From a virus: 28,734 bases of DNA. Location: positions 1 to 28,734 of IMG/VR virus record IMGVR_UViG_3300042453_004093. The stretch is one strand, 5' to 3'. Position 1 is the stretch's first letter. Every line of letters begins with the position of its first letter. Below the pieces are notes generated by a model. It saw only the letters and a list, made by a program, of their open reading frames with translations. It was not told the origin of the DNA and ran no database searches. Of the stretch, positions 18,661 through 26,759 are shown in pieces. A program made the position numbers and the translations under genes.

Positions 18661-18696
18661 GTCGCGTACCCCCACACCAGCACAGAAGGAGCCGTC

Positions 18697-19185
18697 ATGG
18701 CCGTCTTCGCTCTCACCAGCGCCACCATCCTGACCGGCACCGCATGGACCGGCACCGCTCCCGGCGGCAGCGCCGCCGCGTCGGGCACGATCACGACGTC
18801 GACCGACATCTCGGCGATGGTCACCCAGGTCGAGTTGAGCCTCGAGGCCGAGGAGCTCGACTACACCAACTTCGCTTCGGCCGGTTGGCGCCAGAAGATC
18901 GGCGGCCTGCAGATGGGCACCGTGAACCTGACCCTCAACCAAGACTTCGCCGCCTCGCAGGTCGACGCCATCTTCGGTCTCGGTGGCACGCTCGGCTTCG
19001 GTTCGACGTCCTCGCTGTACATGGACATCAAGCCGACGAGTTCGGCCCGGTCGGCGACGAACCCGTCGTACGTGTTGCGGTTCCTGAACCTCGGTTACAC
19101 CCCGATCAGCAACTCGGTCGGCGAGTTGGCCGTCGTGTCGCTGTCGTTCCCGACGACCGGCGTGGTCACCCGCCTCGCATCCTGA
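18697..19185 (+). CDS. Tail tube (major tail) protein, short paralogue
   Basis: A 162-residue protein from ATG 18697 with AGAAGGAG upstream. It shares with the preceding product a start rich in Thr/Ala/Ser, the core LEAEELDYTNFASAGWRQKI and the strand VNLTLNQDF, but ends after one domain (VSLSFPTTGVVTRLAS). The size fits a simple siphophage tube subunit. The strong ribosome binding site and the position nearer the tape measure gene make this a good candidate for the abundant tube protein. Confidence 0.78.
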   Translation: MAVFALTSATILTGTAWTGTAPGGSAAASGTITTSTDISAMVTQVELSLEAEELDYTNFASAGWRQKIGGLQMGTVNLTLNQDFAASQVDAIFGLGGTLGFGSTSSLYMDIKPTSSARSATNPSYVLRFLNLGYTPISNSVGELAVVSLSFPTTGVVTRLAS

Positions 19186-19187
19186 TC

Positions 19188-19706
19188 GTGCCGACGTTCA
19201 ACTCGCTCGCTGCTTTCGAGCGGGAACTGGCGAAGTTCGGCAAGGAGTTGGAAAAGGTCGAGCGGAGCAGGATCACGCGCGAGCAGGCCGAGGCGATGCA
19301 GTCGATTGCGACCCGTGTCGCCTCGGCCGACCTCGGCGGCGACCCCAAGTTCAGCGGCTGGGCGCCGACGCTTGACACCCAACTCAAGACACTGGGCAAC
19401 GGCGCAACCTTGCTGACCCCGACCAAGACCAGCGCCGGGCCGTGGACCGTGGCTGAGGTTGGCCGCAACCAGGGCAATGCCGGCGGATTCGCCGGGCCGG
19501 GCCTGAACGCGCGCACCGGCAACACCGGCCGCAAGAAAGACGGCTCGCTGCGCAAAGTTCGCGAGCGCAAGGCGAAACGGTGGAACGGCTACACCAAGGG
19601 CAAGGGCACAGCGACCAAGACGCGCGAACAGGCCCAGCGGCTCGTCGAAGAGATCGCAGTCAAAGGGCTACGGCGCACCAGCCGCAAGTATTTCGACGTC
19701 GACTGA
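19188..19706 (+). CDS. Basic tail-associated protein of unknown function
   Basis: A 172-residue protein from GTG 19188, starting 3 nt after the previous stop. The N-terminal third is helical (FERELAKFGKELEKVERSRI). The middle has GPWTVAEVGRNQGNAGGFAG followed by PGLNARTGNTGRKKDGSLRK, and the C-terminal part is very basic (RERKAKRWNGYTKGKGTATK). I recall similar proteins in actinophage tail modules without known function. It sits where a tail assembly chaperone normally lies but does not look like one. Confidence 0.74.
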   Translation: MPTFNSLAAFERELAKFGKELEKVERSRITREQAEAMQSIATRVASADLGGDPKFSGWAPTLDTQLKTLGNGATLLTPTKTSAGPWTVAEVGRNQGNAGGFAGPGLNARTGNTGRKKDGSLRKVRERKAKRWNGYTKGKGTATKTREQAQRLVEEIAVKGLRRTSRKYFDVD

Positions 19707-19717
19707 GGCGGTGATTC

Positions 19718-21325
19718 ATGGCCAACAGGATCACTACGCTGTTCGATCTCGACGCCAAAGGGTTCGACAGCGGACTGAAGAAGTTGCGCACCGAGGTGGC
19801 CAAGGCTGACGGCGCCGTCAACAAACTCAAGACCGCAGGCTCCGGTCTCGGAACGATCCTGCAGGACAACCTCGCCAACGCTGCAGTCGCCGCCGGCGCC
19901 GCCTTGCTCGCCTTCGGCGTCAAGTCGGTGCAGGCGTTCCAGGACACGGCGCTCGCCGCCGGTGCGTTCAGCGACGCCACCGGCCTGGCCGTCGATGAGG
20001 CCAGCCGCTTCATCGAGGTCGCTGGCGACATCGGCATCGAGGCCGGGACCGTCGAAGCGGCGCTCGGCCGGATGAACAAGACGCTCGGCGGCTCGCCGGA
20101 ACTGTTTGCCGAACTGGGCGTCGAGATCGCCAAGACCGGCACCGGCGCGACCGACGTGAACGGCACGTTCCTCAACGTCGTCGACCGGCTCAACGCCATC
20201 GAGGACCCGGCCGAGCGGGCGCGTGTTGCGTCGCAGTTGCTCGGCAAGGGCTGGCAGGGCATGGCCGAACTGATCGGCCAGGGGTCCGCCGAGTTGAAGG
20301 CGTCGCTCGCTGGTGTCGGCGACGCCCAGGTGATCGACCCCGCCGAACTGAAGAAGGCTCGCGAGTTCCGCGACCGCATGGACGAGCTGAACGACCGGCT
20401 TGGTGCCGTTGCGCTCACCGCGGGTGAAGCAGTCGTGCCGAAACTGGCTGAAGCGGCCGATGCCGTGATGTGGATCACCGACAAGGTCAGCAAGCTAAAT
20501 GTTGAACTGAAAGACGGCGACGAAAGCCTTGGTCTGTTTTCAAGCTGGGGTGACGCGCTTCGCTACTACAAGAAGCAGTGGAACGACGTATTCGGCGACG
20601 AAACGCAATCCGACCTAGATGACACCACTGAAGCCACGTTGTCGCTTGATGAGGCGATGGGCATGGTGGAAAGTCGCGTGAGCGACGCGGATTACTCGCG
20701 CCTTGAAGGCGAACTGCGAGACATCAGCTCAGGGGCACAAGACACTGCCGAAGCGATGGAACAGGCTGAGCAGGCGGCCGCCGAGCTCGACGACGCCTAT
20801 AGCGCCCTGATCGGCAAGCTCGATCAGCAGGACGCATGGGACGGCTTCTTCGAGAAGATGTACGTCTACCATTCTGAGACGGGCCGCAGCGCCCAGGAGA
20901 CTCGCGACTACACCCGAGACATCGCCGAGATGGTGATGGCGCTCGAGGGCGTGCCGCCAGAGACGAAGGCGCAGCTGATCGCCACGCTCGACGCCGGGAA
21001 CATCGCTGCCGTCGAGAGTCGGCTGAACCAGTTGGCGCGAAACCGCGTCGTGTCGATCAGCGGCCAACTCGTCGGCTCCGGTCTGCGCAACGAGATGGAA
21101 GGGCGCGCCACCGGCGGCCCGGTCACTGCCGGTACGCCGTACCTCGTCGGCGAGAAGGGTCCCGAGATCGTGGTGCCCGGCCAGTCGGGCACCGTCATCC
21201 CGAACAACCGGATCGGTGTCGGCGGCGGCATCAACGTCGCCATCTACCCCAAGACCTTGCCGACCGATCGTGAACTGATCGACCTGGTGACCAACCTGCG
21301 TCGCCGCAACGGTGGGGTGATCTGA
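19718..21325 (+). CDS. Tail tape measure protein (short)
   Basis: A 535-residue protein. The start (ANRITTLFDLDAKGFDSGLK) and following coiled-coil are typical of tape measures, a hydrophobic segment (NAAVAAGAALLAFGVKSV) could be the membrane-spanning part, and the end (ATGGPVTAGTPYLVGEKGPE, then IVVPGQSGTVIPN) is the standard siphophage tape-measure terminus. With roughly 1.5 Angstrom per residue, the known family rule, this predicts a tail near 80 nm. DNA around 20461-20640 (residues ~250-310) is only 50-53% GC in the lines that I counted, against 73% nearby. Confidence 0.88.
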   Translation: MANRITTLFDLDAKGFDSGLKKLRTEVAKADGAVNKLKTAGSGLGTILQDNLANAAVAAGAALLAFGVKSVQAFQDTALAAGAFSDATGLAVDEASRFIEVAGDIGIEAGTVEAALGRMNKTLGGSPELFAELGVEIAKTGTGATDVNGTFLNVVDRLNAIEDPAERARVASQLLGKGWQGMAELIGQGSAELKASLAGVGDAQVIDPAELKKAREFRDRMDELNDRLGAVALTAGEAVVPKLAEAADAVMWITDKVSKLNVELKDGDESLGLFSSWGDALRYYKKQWNDVFGDETQSDLDDTTEATLSLDEAMGMVESRVSDADYSRLEGELRDISSGAQDTAEAMEQAEQAAAELDDAYSALIGKLDQQDAWDGFFEKMYVYHSETGRSAQETRDYTRDIAEMVMALEGVPPETKAQLIATLDAGNIAAVESRLNQLARNRVVSISGQLVGSGLRNEMEGRATGGPVTAGTPYLVGEKGPEIVVPGQSGTVIPNNRIGVGGGINVAIYPKTLPTDRELIDLVTNLRRRNGGVI

Positions 21326-23169
21326 TGCCGGTACCGACGCTCACCGTCGAGGTGGCGTTCGCTTCGGACCCACTCACGGCGTCGCCGTCGTGGACCGACA
21401 TCACCGCCTACGTTCGTGATTCGCCGGGTGTGAGCATCTCGCGTGGCCGCACGAATGAGGTGTCGACGTTCGGCGCCGGGCAGTTGTCGTTGACGCTCGA
21501 CAACCGTGATCGCCGGTTCGATCCGTTGCACACCTCGGGCCCGTATTACGGGCAACTGTTGCCACGCAAGCAGATCCGTGTCCGGGCGACATGGTCGGCG
21601 ACGTCGTATGACCTGTTCCGCGGGTTCGTCGTCGGTTGGCCGACGAAGCATCCTCGGGTCGGTCGCGATTCGGTGGTCGATCTGGTTGCGATCGACGGCC
21701 TGGCGTTGCTGAACGACATGCTGATGCCCGATCAGGTTTTCCGCTATGCGGACACGACGATCGGCAGTCTGTTCGCGTTCTTCCGTTCGGCGGGCGCTGA
21801 CGGCTGGCTCGACGCGAAGGGCGGTCGGGTGTTGTCGTTGTCGTCGGGTACGGCACAGTTCACCGATAGCGATCTTGCGTTGTCGACGGAGTTGTCGCGG
21901 CCGGTGGTGTTCTCGTCGGGGACGGCGTGGTCGTTGCCGGTGACGGTCGACATCAGGCCCGGCTTCTCGACGCCGTTCAGTTATTCGTTCTGGCTGCAGA
22001 CGACTGGCGCTGGTGCGTCGTCGTCGAACTGGATGGCGATCCTCGGTGACGGCGGCAAGCAGCGCATCGGGATCGACAACCTCGGCCTGGTGCAGTACCA
22101 GGGCTTCGACTGGAACCCTGGGTTCATCCCGTCGGCACAGTCGACGCTCGCCGTGAACGACGGCCAGCCGCACCATGTGGTCGTCGTCCATGACGGGACG
22201 CTGATCCGCATCTACATCGACGGTGTCGACCGCACCGGGTTCTACACGGCACCGCCGTCGTCGTGCAACATCCGGCATGTCGGCCGTCCGAACCCGACCA
22301 GCGTCGACACCTACTTCGTCGGCACCTTGCAAGACGTCGCGTTCTTCACGAAGGCGTTGTCGGCGACCGAGGCGCAAGGGCTCTACGGGGCGTCGGTCGG
22401 GGTGGTGCAGCAGTCGTCGGCGACCCGTGTCGGGTTCGTGCTCGACTCTGTCGGCTGGCCTGCGTCGTGGCGGTCGCTTACGTCGACCGGCGTCGGTGTG
22501 TGTGGCACGTTGCAGACTGCCGGCCAGTCGGCGCTCACCGAGCTGCAGTTGGCTGCAGCGACCGAGCAGGGCCGCATGTTCGTCGATCGTTCCGGCAATG
22601 TTGCCTTGCAGGGGCGGTTCTGGTCATCGACCGATGTGCGTGGTTCGACGACGCAGGTGACGTTCGCTGATGACGGCACCGGGGTGTCGTTCCAAGGGTT
22701 CGGCGGGTTCGACGCGGGCGACCGTGAGGTCGTGAACGATGTAACGGTGTCGGGTGCTGCTGGTGCGCAGCGGTCGTCTGATGCGGCGTCGATCACGGCG
22801 CACGGTCAGCGGGCGGTGTCGGTGCAGACCGAGGTGCCCGACTTGGAGCAGGCCCGGTCGATCGCTGCCGGGATCGTCTATCTGCGCAAGACGCCCCGCT
22901 CGAGGGCGATGCCGGTGTCGGTGTCGCTGACGGACACGTCGTCGTTCGCGTCGCTGCTGTCGTTGGAGGTCGGCGACCGGGTGGCGGTGAAGATCACGCC
23001 GATGTCGGTCGGGTCTGCGATCACGCAGACGTTGCATGTCGAGCAGGTCAACTGGTCGATCTCGTTGTCGGAGTGGGTGGTCGAGGTCGGTGGACCGCCG
23101 ACACCTCCGGCCGGTTGGTTCATTCTCGGCACGTCGAGCCTTGGCGGCTCGGACGTGCTCGGCTTCTGA
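21325..23169 (+). CDS. Tail hub / distal tail protein with LamG-like insertion
   Basis: A 614-residue protein, ATG overlapping the tape measure stop. The N-terminus (WTDITAYVRDSPGVSISRGR, FGAGQLSLTLDNRDRRFDPL) and C-terminus (SLEVGDRVAVKI; EWVVEVGGPPTPP) are typical of actinophage minor tail proteins at the tail tip. Residues about 205-350 form a concanavalin A/LamG-like domain: SYSFWLQTTG, HHVVVVHDGTLIRIYIDGV and the closing VGTLQDVAFFTKALSATEAQ. Such inserted lectin-like domains are used for glycan binding, so this protein is a candidate receptor-contact component. The assignment of domain borders is approximate. Confidence 0.82.
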   Translation: MPVPTLTVEVAFASDPLTASPSWTDITAYVRDSPGVSISRGRTNEVSTFGAGQLSLTLDNRDRRFDPLHTSGPYYGQLLPRKQIRVRATWSATSYDLFRGFVVGWPTKHPRVGRDSVVDLVAIDGLALLNDMLMPDQVFRYADTTIGSLFAFFRSAGADGWLDAKGGRVLSLSSGTAQFTDSDLALSTELSRPVVFSSGTAWSLPVTVDIRPGFSTPFSYSFWLQTTGAGASSSNWMAILGDGGKQRIGIDNLGLVQYQGFDWNPGFIPSAQSTLAVNDGQPHHVVVVHDGTLIRIYIDGVDRTGFYTAPPSSCNIRHVGRPNPTSVDTYFVGTLQDVAFFTKALSATEAQGLYGASVGVVQQSSATRVGFVLDSVGWPASWRSLTSTGVGVCGTLQTAGQSALTELQLAAATEQGRMFVDRSGNVALQGRFWSSTDVRGSTTQVTFADDGTGVSFQGFGGFDAGDREVVNDVTVSGAAGAQRSSDAASITAHGQRAVSVQTEVPDLEQARSIAAGIVYLRKTPRSRAMPVSVSLTDTSSFASLLSLEVGDRVAVKITPMSVGSAITQTLHVEQVNWSISLSEWVVEVGGPPTPPAGWFILGTSSLGGSDVLGF

Positions 23170-23186
23170 AACAAGGGGGGGCAGTC

Positions 23187-23801
23187 ATGGCCTATCGCAC
23201 CTGGACGACGGGTGAGGTTCCGTCGGCGGCGCAGTTCAACGCGCAGTCGCCGACGGTGTGCGTGTCGTCGGCGCGTCCGACGGGCGCTGGCGCCCATGAG
23301 GGGGCGATCATCACCGAGACCGACACCGACCGGGTGAACGTGTACGACGGCTCTGCGTGGCAGCGCACCGGTTGGTATGCCTCGGGTGGCCGCACTGCGT
23401 ATATCGCTGGCATCAGTACCGCCGGCTCTGATGCGACGATCACGACAGCAGTCGAGAAGACGTTGGTGATGGGCACTGAATCGCAGGACACCGATTCGTT
23501 TGCCACGGCAGGCACGTCGACCTCGGTGACGATCCCGGCGAGCCTTGGTGGCCTGTACGCGATCACGGTGCATGTCGAGCAGACAGCAGGCGGCACCGGC
23601 ACGAACGGCTACATCAAGGTCATCGCTGGCGGCACGACCTACGTCGCGCCCGCGATGTCGAATCAGGGCACCTACGACTGGTCGGGCGTCATCACTCTGA
23701 ACGCTGCCGACACGATCCAGGTCAAGCTCTATCAGGACTCGGGCGCGTCGAAGACGATCGGCTCGCCGTCAAAGATCTTCGTCGTGCGGCTCGGTGCGTG
23801 A
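23187..23801 (+). CDS. Tail fibre-like protein with C1q-like beta sandwich
   Basis: A 204-residue protein from ATG 23187, after AAGGGGGGG. The N-terminal motif AYRTWTTGEVPSAAQFNAQ occurs at the start of many phage fibre proteins, followed by a short VNVYDGSAWQRTGW element. The C-terminal ~125 residues form a beta-rich region (YAITVHVEQTAGGTGTNGYI, GVITLNAADTIQVKLYQDSG) ending IFVVRLGA, resembling C1q/TNF-like jelly rolls. It is probably trimeric and exposed at the tail tip. Host ligand unknown. Confidence 0.76.
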   Translation: MAYRTWTTGEVPSAAQFNAQSPTVCVSSARPTGAGAHEGAIITETDTDRVNVYDGSAWQRTGWYASGGRTAYIAGISTAGSDATITTAVEKTLVMGTESQDTDSFATAGTSTSVTIPASLGGLYAITVHVEQTAGGTGTNGYIKVIAGGTTYVAPAMSNQGTYDWSGVITLNAADTIQVKLYQDSGASKTIGSPSKIFVVRLGA

Positions 23802-24280
23802 TGCCCACCATCACTCCCCGCATCAACCTCGGCCTGCCCGCCCGGGTCACTAACACCAACCGCATCACCGCTCGGCGAGCGCTGGCCCGCAACCTCGGCA
23901 TGATCGTCTGCCACTACACCGGCGTCAATCGGTCGTACGCCTCGGCCGACCTGGCCAAGTCGGTGCAGTCGATCCACCGGTGGAGAGCGAACGAGTACAA
24001 CTACGTGATTCACGCCGACGGCCGCATCGCCGAGTTCGCCGGCGCCTACCAGGCGGCGCACTGCGCAGGCCGCAACGCCACCTCGTACGGCGTGCTGATG
24101 CTGAACGGCACCAACGACCCGTGCACCGATGCGCAGGTCGCCTCGTTCCGCTGGTTGGTCGACGTCCTCAAGTGGACGCAGGCGGTCGCGCCGGGCGTGC
24201 GGATCGTGCAGCACGGCCAGGTCGCCGCCACGGCGTGCCCCGGCCGAGTGAAGGAACGCTGGGCGGAGTTGGTGGCATGA
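23801..24280 (+). CDS. N-acetylmuramoyl-L-alanine amidase (endolysin)
   Basis: A 159-residue Amidase_2-type enzyme that cuts the bond between MurNAc and the peptide stem. Zinc ligands are seen in MIVCHYTGVN (His), AAHCAGRN (His) and ATACPGR (Cys), with the NYVIHADGRIAEFAG core between. There is no cell-wall binding domain and no signal peptide, so release should need the holin encoded just downstream. The ATG uses the last base of the preceding stop; a GTG one codon earlier is possible. The next gene overlaps by 4 nt. Confidence 0.9.
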   Translation: MPTITPRINLGLPARVTNTNRITARRALARNLGMIVCHYTGVNRSYASADLAKSVQSIHRWRANEYNYVIHADGRIAEFAGAYQAAHCAGRNATSYGVLMLNGTNDPCTDAQVASFRWLVDVLKWTQAVAPGVRIVQHGQVAATACPGRVKERWAELVA

Positions 24281-24561
24281 CCACCATCATCGTCGCCATC
24301 ATCGGCGGTGCGTTCGGCCTGGCCACGATCTGGCTACAGGCACGGGTGCACCGCGACAACCGCAACGACCACGCCAAGACGGCTGCGACGGTCGACACCA
24401 TCGCCGCTGTCGTCGGCGACATGCGTGCCGACCAGATCGAGATCAAGGCCGACCTCAGAGAAGTGAAAGCCGACCTGCGGGATCACTCGCAACGGCTGCG
24501 CATCGTCGAGCACGTCGACGCCGCCGAGCCACCGAAGCGCCAACGGAGGAAGCCAGCATGA
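24277..24561 (+). CDS. Membrane-anchored coiled-coil protein of the lysis cassette
   Basis: A 94-residue protein. One N-terminal transmembrane helix (TTIIVAIIGGAFGLATIWLQ) is followed by a long helical region with repeats (IEIKADLREVKADLRDHSQR) and a basic tail. It has the layout of DUF2746-type proteins common beside actinophage lysins. It could be a second holin, a holin regulator or a spanin-like anchor. It overlaps both the amidase and the r1t-type holin genes, so it belongs to the lysis operon. Confidence 0.78.
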   Translation: MTTIIVAIIGGAFGLATIWLQARVHRDNRNDHAKTAATVDTIAAVVGDMRADQIEIKADLREVKADLRDHSQRLRIVEHVDAAEPPKRQRRKPA

Positions 24562-24803
24562 GCCGTCACCTGTTCACCCGAGCGTTCTGGGCCGACGCCG
24601 CTGAGCGCGCGATCAAGACCGCCGCCCAGGTCGCTCTCGTCGCCATCGGCCAGGACGCTGTCGGCGCCGATCTGTGGGGCGCCAACCTCGGCAACGTCGC
24701 TGCGCTCGCAGCGTCGGCGGCGCTGGTGTCGCTGCTGACGTCGATCGCATCCGCTCGAGTGCCGGGGATCTCACCGGCATCGACGGTGCCGCCCGGCCTC
24801 TGA
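24558..24803 (+). CDS. Holin, r1t type
   Basis: An 81-residue protein. The start FTRAFWADAAERAIKTAAQV is the signature of r1t-type holins, an amphipathic segment before the first membrane helix (ALVAIGQDAVGADLWG), and a second hydrophobic segment follows (VAALAASAALVSLLTSIAS). These proteins open the membrane at the end of infection so that the amidase can reach the wall. The ATG overlaps the previous gene and AGGAGG-like AACGGAGGAAG precedes it. Confidence 0.87.
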   Translation: MSRHLFTRAFWADAAERAIKTAAQVALVAIGQDAVGADLWGANLGNVAALAASAALVSLLTSIASARVPGISPASTVPPGL

Positions 24804-24816
24804 GCCGAGCACCAAC

Positions 24817-24834
24817 GCCCGGTGTGCGCCGGGC
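24817..24834 (+). terminator. Small hairpin after the lysis cassette
   Basis: GCCCGG (24817-24822) pairs with CCGGGC (24829-24834) around six bases, 13 nt after the holin stop in the 53-nt gap before the next gene. No T-run follows. It could be weak attenuation or mRNA processing. Confidence 0.4.
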
Positions 24835-24856
24835 ACAACGCCACAGGGAGGCAACC

Positions 24857-25129
24857 ATGAGCAAGGGCAAGACCACCGGCGTCGACATCGACGCCATCCT
24901 CGGCGAGCACGTCCGCAAGCGGGCGGGTAGCACCTGCACGGTGTGCGCCGCCCTCGCCGAGATGCCCGCCGACTGGCGGGCCAAGTTCGAGGCGGCGATC
25001 GACGACGTGAAGCGTTACTCGGCCATGTCGCTGGTCAACGCCTTCGAGAAGGTCGACGTGGTGCTCGCGCGGAACTCGGTCGAGCGGCACCGCAACCGTG
25101 AGTGTCTGGCTCGTCGTGGCCACGCCTGA
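24857..25129 (+). CDS. Small protein with helix-turn-helix-like C-terminus
   Basis: This encodes 90 residues from ATG 24857 with CAGGGAGG upstream. A cysteine pair (GSTCTVCAALAEMP) is followed by a helical region and the end SLVNAFEKVDVVLARNSVER with HRNRECLARR. The 'S-x-x-RHR-x-x-C' finish resembles short DNA-binding proteins of actinophages. The 3' 32 nt overlap the phosphoesterase gene in another frame if that gene starts at 25098. Specific role unknown. Confidence 0.7.
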   Translation: MSKGKTTGVDIDAILGEHVRKRAGSTCTVCAALAEMPADWRAKFEAAIDDVKRYSAMSLVNAFEKVDVVLARNSVERHRNRECLARRGHA

Positions 25130-26276
25130 CATCGAAGCGTTGCTTGCCGACAACGTGCGCAAGCCGGCGAAGTCGGCGACGCTCGGCAAGTTGGCCGAGC
25201 TGCTCGACCGTTCCGGCATCGAACTCGACGACGTCGCCCGGGTGACGAAGGTCCGCGCCTGGCAGGGGTTCTACAAGGACGACCAGGGCGAGGCGCACAC
25301 AGTCGACATGCACGGCATCGAACTGGTGCCGTCATGGGTCGACGGCCCGGCGTGGCCGGTCGTTCAGCCGGGCCCGGCGGTGAAGGTGCCAGCACCGAAG
25401 GCGTCTGCCGCCAAGCCGTCGGGCTGGTGCACGGCGGTGATCCTGCCCGACATGCAGGTCGGCTACTTCCGCACGGCCAGCGGCGACCTCGATGCGCTGC
25501 ACGACGAGCGCGCCCTGGCCGTGACGCTGGCAGCAACGGCCCGGCTCGACCCTGACATGGTGGTGATGGTCGGCGACAACGCCGACTTCGCCGAGTTCGG
25601 GAAGTACCGGCTCTCGCCGGCGTTCGCTCAGACGACGCAGGCGACGATCGACCGGCTGACCGTACTCGCCGCCCAGGTGCGCACCGCCGCCCCACGGGCA
25701 CGCATCGTCTGGTTGGCCGGCAACCATGAGGAACGCCTGCCGAACTACATCCTTGACAACGCCCGTGCGGCGTTCGGTCTGCGCCGGGGCAACGCCCCCG
25801 AGTCGTGGCCAGTGATGTCGTTGCCGCACCTGTGCCACTTCGACGATCACGGCGTGGAGTTCGTGCCCGGCTATCCGGCGTCGCACCTGTGGCTGAACGA
25901 CCGGCTGCGGGTCATCCACGGCGACAAGGTGGCCAGTGGTGGCAGCACCGCCCACAAGTACCTCGCCACCGAGAAGACGAGCGTGATCTTCGGCCACATC
26001 CACCGGCGCGAGTACGCCGCCCGCACCCGTGAGGACCGTGACGGCCCGAAGGAAGTGATGGCGGCATCGCCCGGCTGTCTCGCCCGCATCGACGGCGTGG
26101 TGCCCTCGACCCGCGGCGGCACCGACCTCGACGGCCGCCCGATGCGACGCACCGAGGACTGGCAGCAGGGCTTCGCTGTCGTGCGCTACCAAGAGGGCGA
26201 CGGCATGTTCACCTACGAGTCGGTCGCCATCCACGACGGCTGGGCGATGCACAACGGCAAGGAGTACCGGGCATGA
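25098..26276 (+). CDS. Metallophosphoesterase (calcineurin-like)
   Basis: This encodes 392 residues from GTG 25098; GTG 25116 is an alternative, and neither has a convincing ribosome binding site. Residues 1-105 are unassigned, possibly a DNA- or protein-binding part. The catalytic domain has VILPDMQVGY (first Asp), MVGDNADF (GDxxD), WLAGNHEERL (GNHE), RVIHGDKV and IFGHIHRREY (GHxH). The first motif is usually DxH; here Gln replaces that His. It would cleave phosphodiesters, likely nucleic acid. It lies after the lysis genes, unlike the early placing of most DNA enzymes. Confidence 0.85.
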   Translation: MSVWLVVATPDIEALLADNVRKPAKSATLGKLAELLDRSGIELDDVARVTKVRAWQGFYKDDQGEAHTVDMHGIELVPSWVDGPAWPVVQPGPAVKVPAPKASAAKPSGWCTAVILPDMQVGYFRTASGDLDALHDERALAVTLAATARLDPDMVVMVGDNADFAEFGKYRLSPAFAQTTQATIDRLTVLAAQVRTAAPRARIVWLAGNHEERLPNYILDNARAAFGLRRGNAPESWPVMSLPHLCHFDDHGVEFVPGYPASHLWLNDRLRVIHGDKVASGGSTAHKYLATEKTSVIFGHIHRREYAARTREDRDGPKEVMAASPGCLARIDGVVPSTRGGTDLDGRPMRRTEDWQQGFAVVRYQEGDGMFTYESVAIHDGWAMHNGKEYRA

Positions 26277-26506
26277 CCGGCACCGCCATCGTCGTCGTCT
26301 GGCACGACGCCCACGCTGACCGTTCCGGCGGCTGGGTGCTGCCTGCCGACATCGACGCCGAGCCCTACCGGGTCACGAGCGTGGGGTGGCGCATCGTGCC
26401 GAAGCCCGGCCACGTCTCGCTCGCCCAGTCGATCGGCGACGACGGTGCGCTCGACCACATCATCCACATCCCCGACGGCATGGTGATGGAGGTGACAGAG
26501 CTGTGA
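26273..26506 (+). CDS. Hypothetical protein, small beta-rich phage family
   Basis: This encodes 77 residues with ATG overlapping the phosphoesterase stop. The pattern VVVWHDAHADRSGGWVLPAD, YRVTSVGWRIV, HVSLAQSIGDDG, then HIIHIPDGMVMEVTEL is the general shape of a small, widely distributed phage protein whose role is unknown. It seems to form one compact beta domain. Coupled to the next gene by GTGA. Confidence 0.74.
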   Translation: MTGTAIVVVWHDAHADRSGGWVLPADIDAEPYRVTSVGWRIVPKPGHVSLAQSIGDDGALDHIIHIPDGMVMEVTEL

Positions 26507-26682
26507 TCGACATCACCGCCGAGTTGGCCCGCCTCGTTGCTGATGCGAGAGGCCACGGCCTGACGAGCATCGACCTGTTGTCGCTCGAACGGCTGCTCGT
26601 TCGTGCCGATGATCAACGCCGACGGCTCGAGCAGCGCCGCCGTGACCTGATGGCGGTCTACGACCTGCTGCCGCCTGACTGA
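26503..26682 (+). CDS. Hypothetical short coiled-coil protein
   Basis: This encodes 59 residues from GTG 26503, overlapping the previous stop. The product is helical: IDITAELARLVADARG, then SIDLLSLERLLVRADDQRRR and LEQRRRDLMAVYDLL with heptad-like leucines. It is the last gene of the rightward late operon; a strong terminator begins 30 nt after its stop. Function unknown. Confidence 0.7.
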   Translation: MIDITAELARLVADARGHGLTSIDLLSLERLLVRADDQRRRLEQRRRDLMAVYDLLPPD

Positions 26683-26712
26683 TTCGTTCGCTGCGCCCCC
26701 TGAGCAGTGCGA

Positions 26713-26756
26713 CGCCACGCCCCTCGCCTTCACCGGCGAGGGGCTGTTGGCGTTTT
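26713..26756 (+). terminator. Rho-independent terminator ending the late operon
   Basis: A perfect 9-bp stem CCCCTCGCC/GGCGAGGGG (26720-26728/26735-26743) with a 6-nt loop is extended by CGCCA/TGGCG (26713-26717/26748-26752) and followed by TTTT at 26753-26756. This is the clearest terminator in the window. The minus-strand gene ends 4 nt beyond, so the stem may serve both directions, though the T-run serves only the plus strand. Confidence 0.85.
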
Positions 26757-26759
26757 CGG

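Noticed and set aside
21244-22377. 377-codon minus-strand open frame opposite the tail hub gene
   Set aside because: It is an Arg-rich antisense shadow of a well-supported tail gene.
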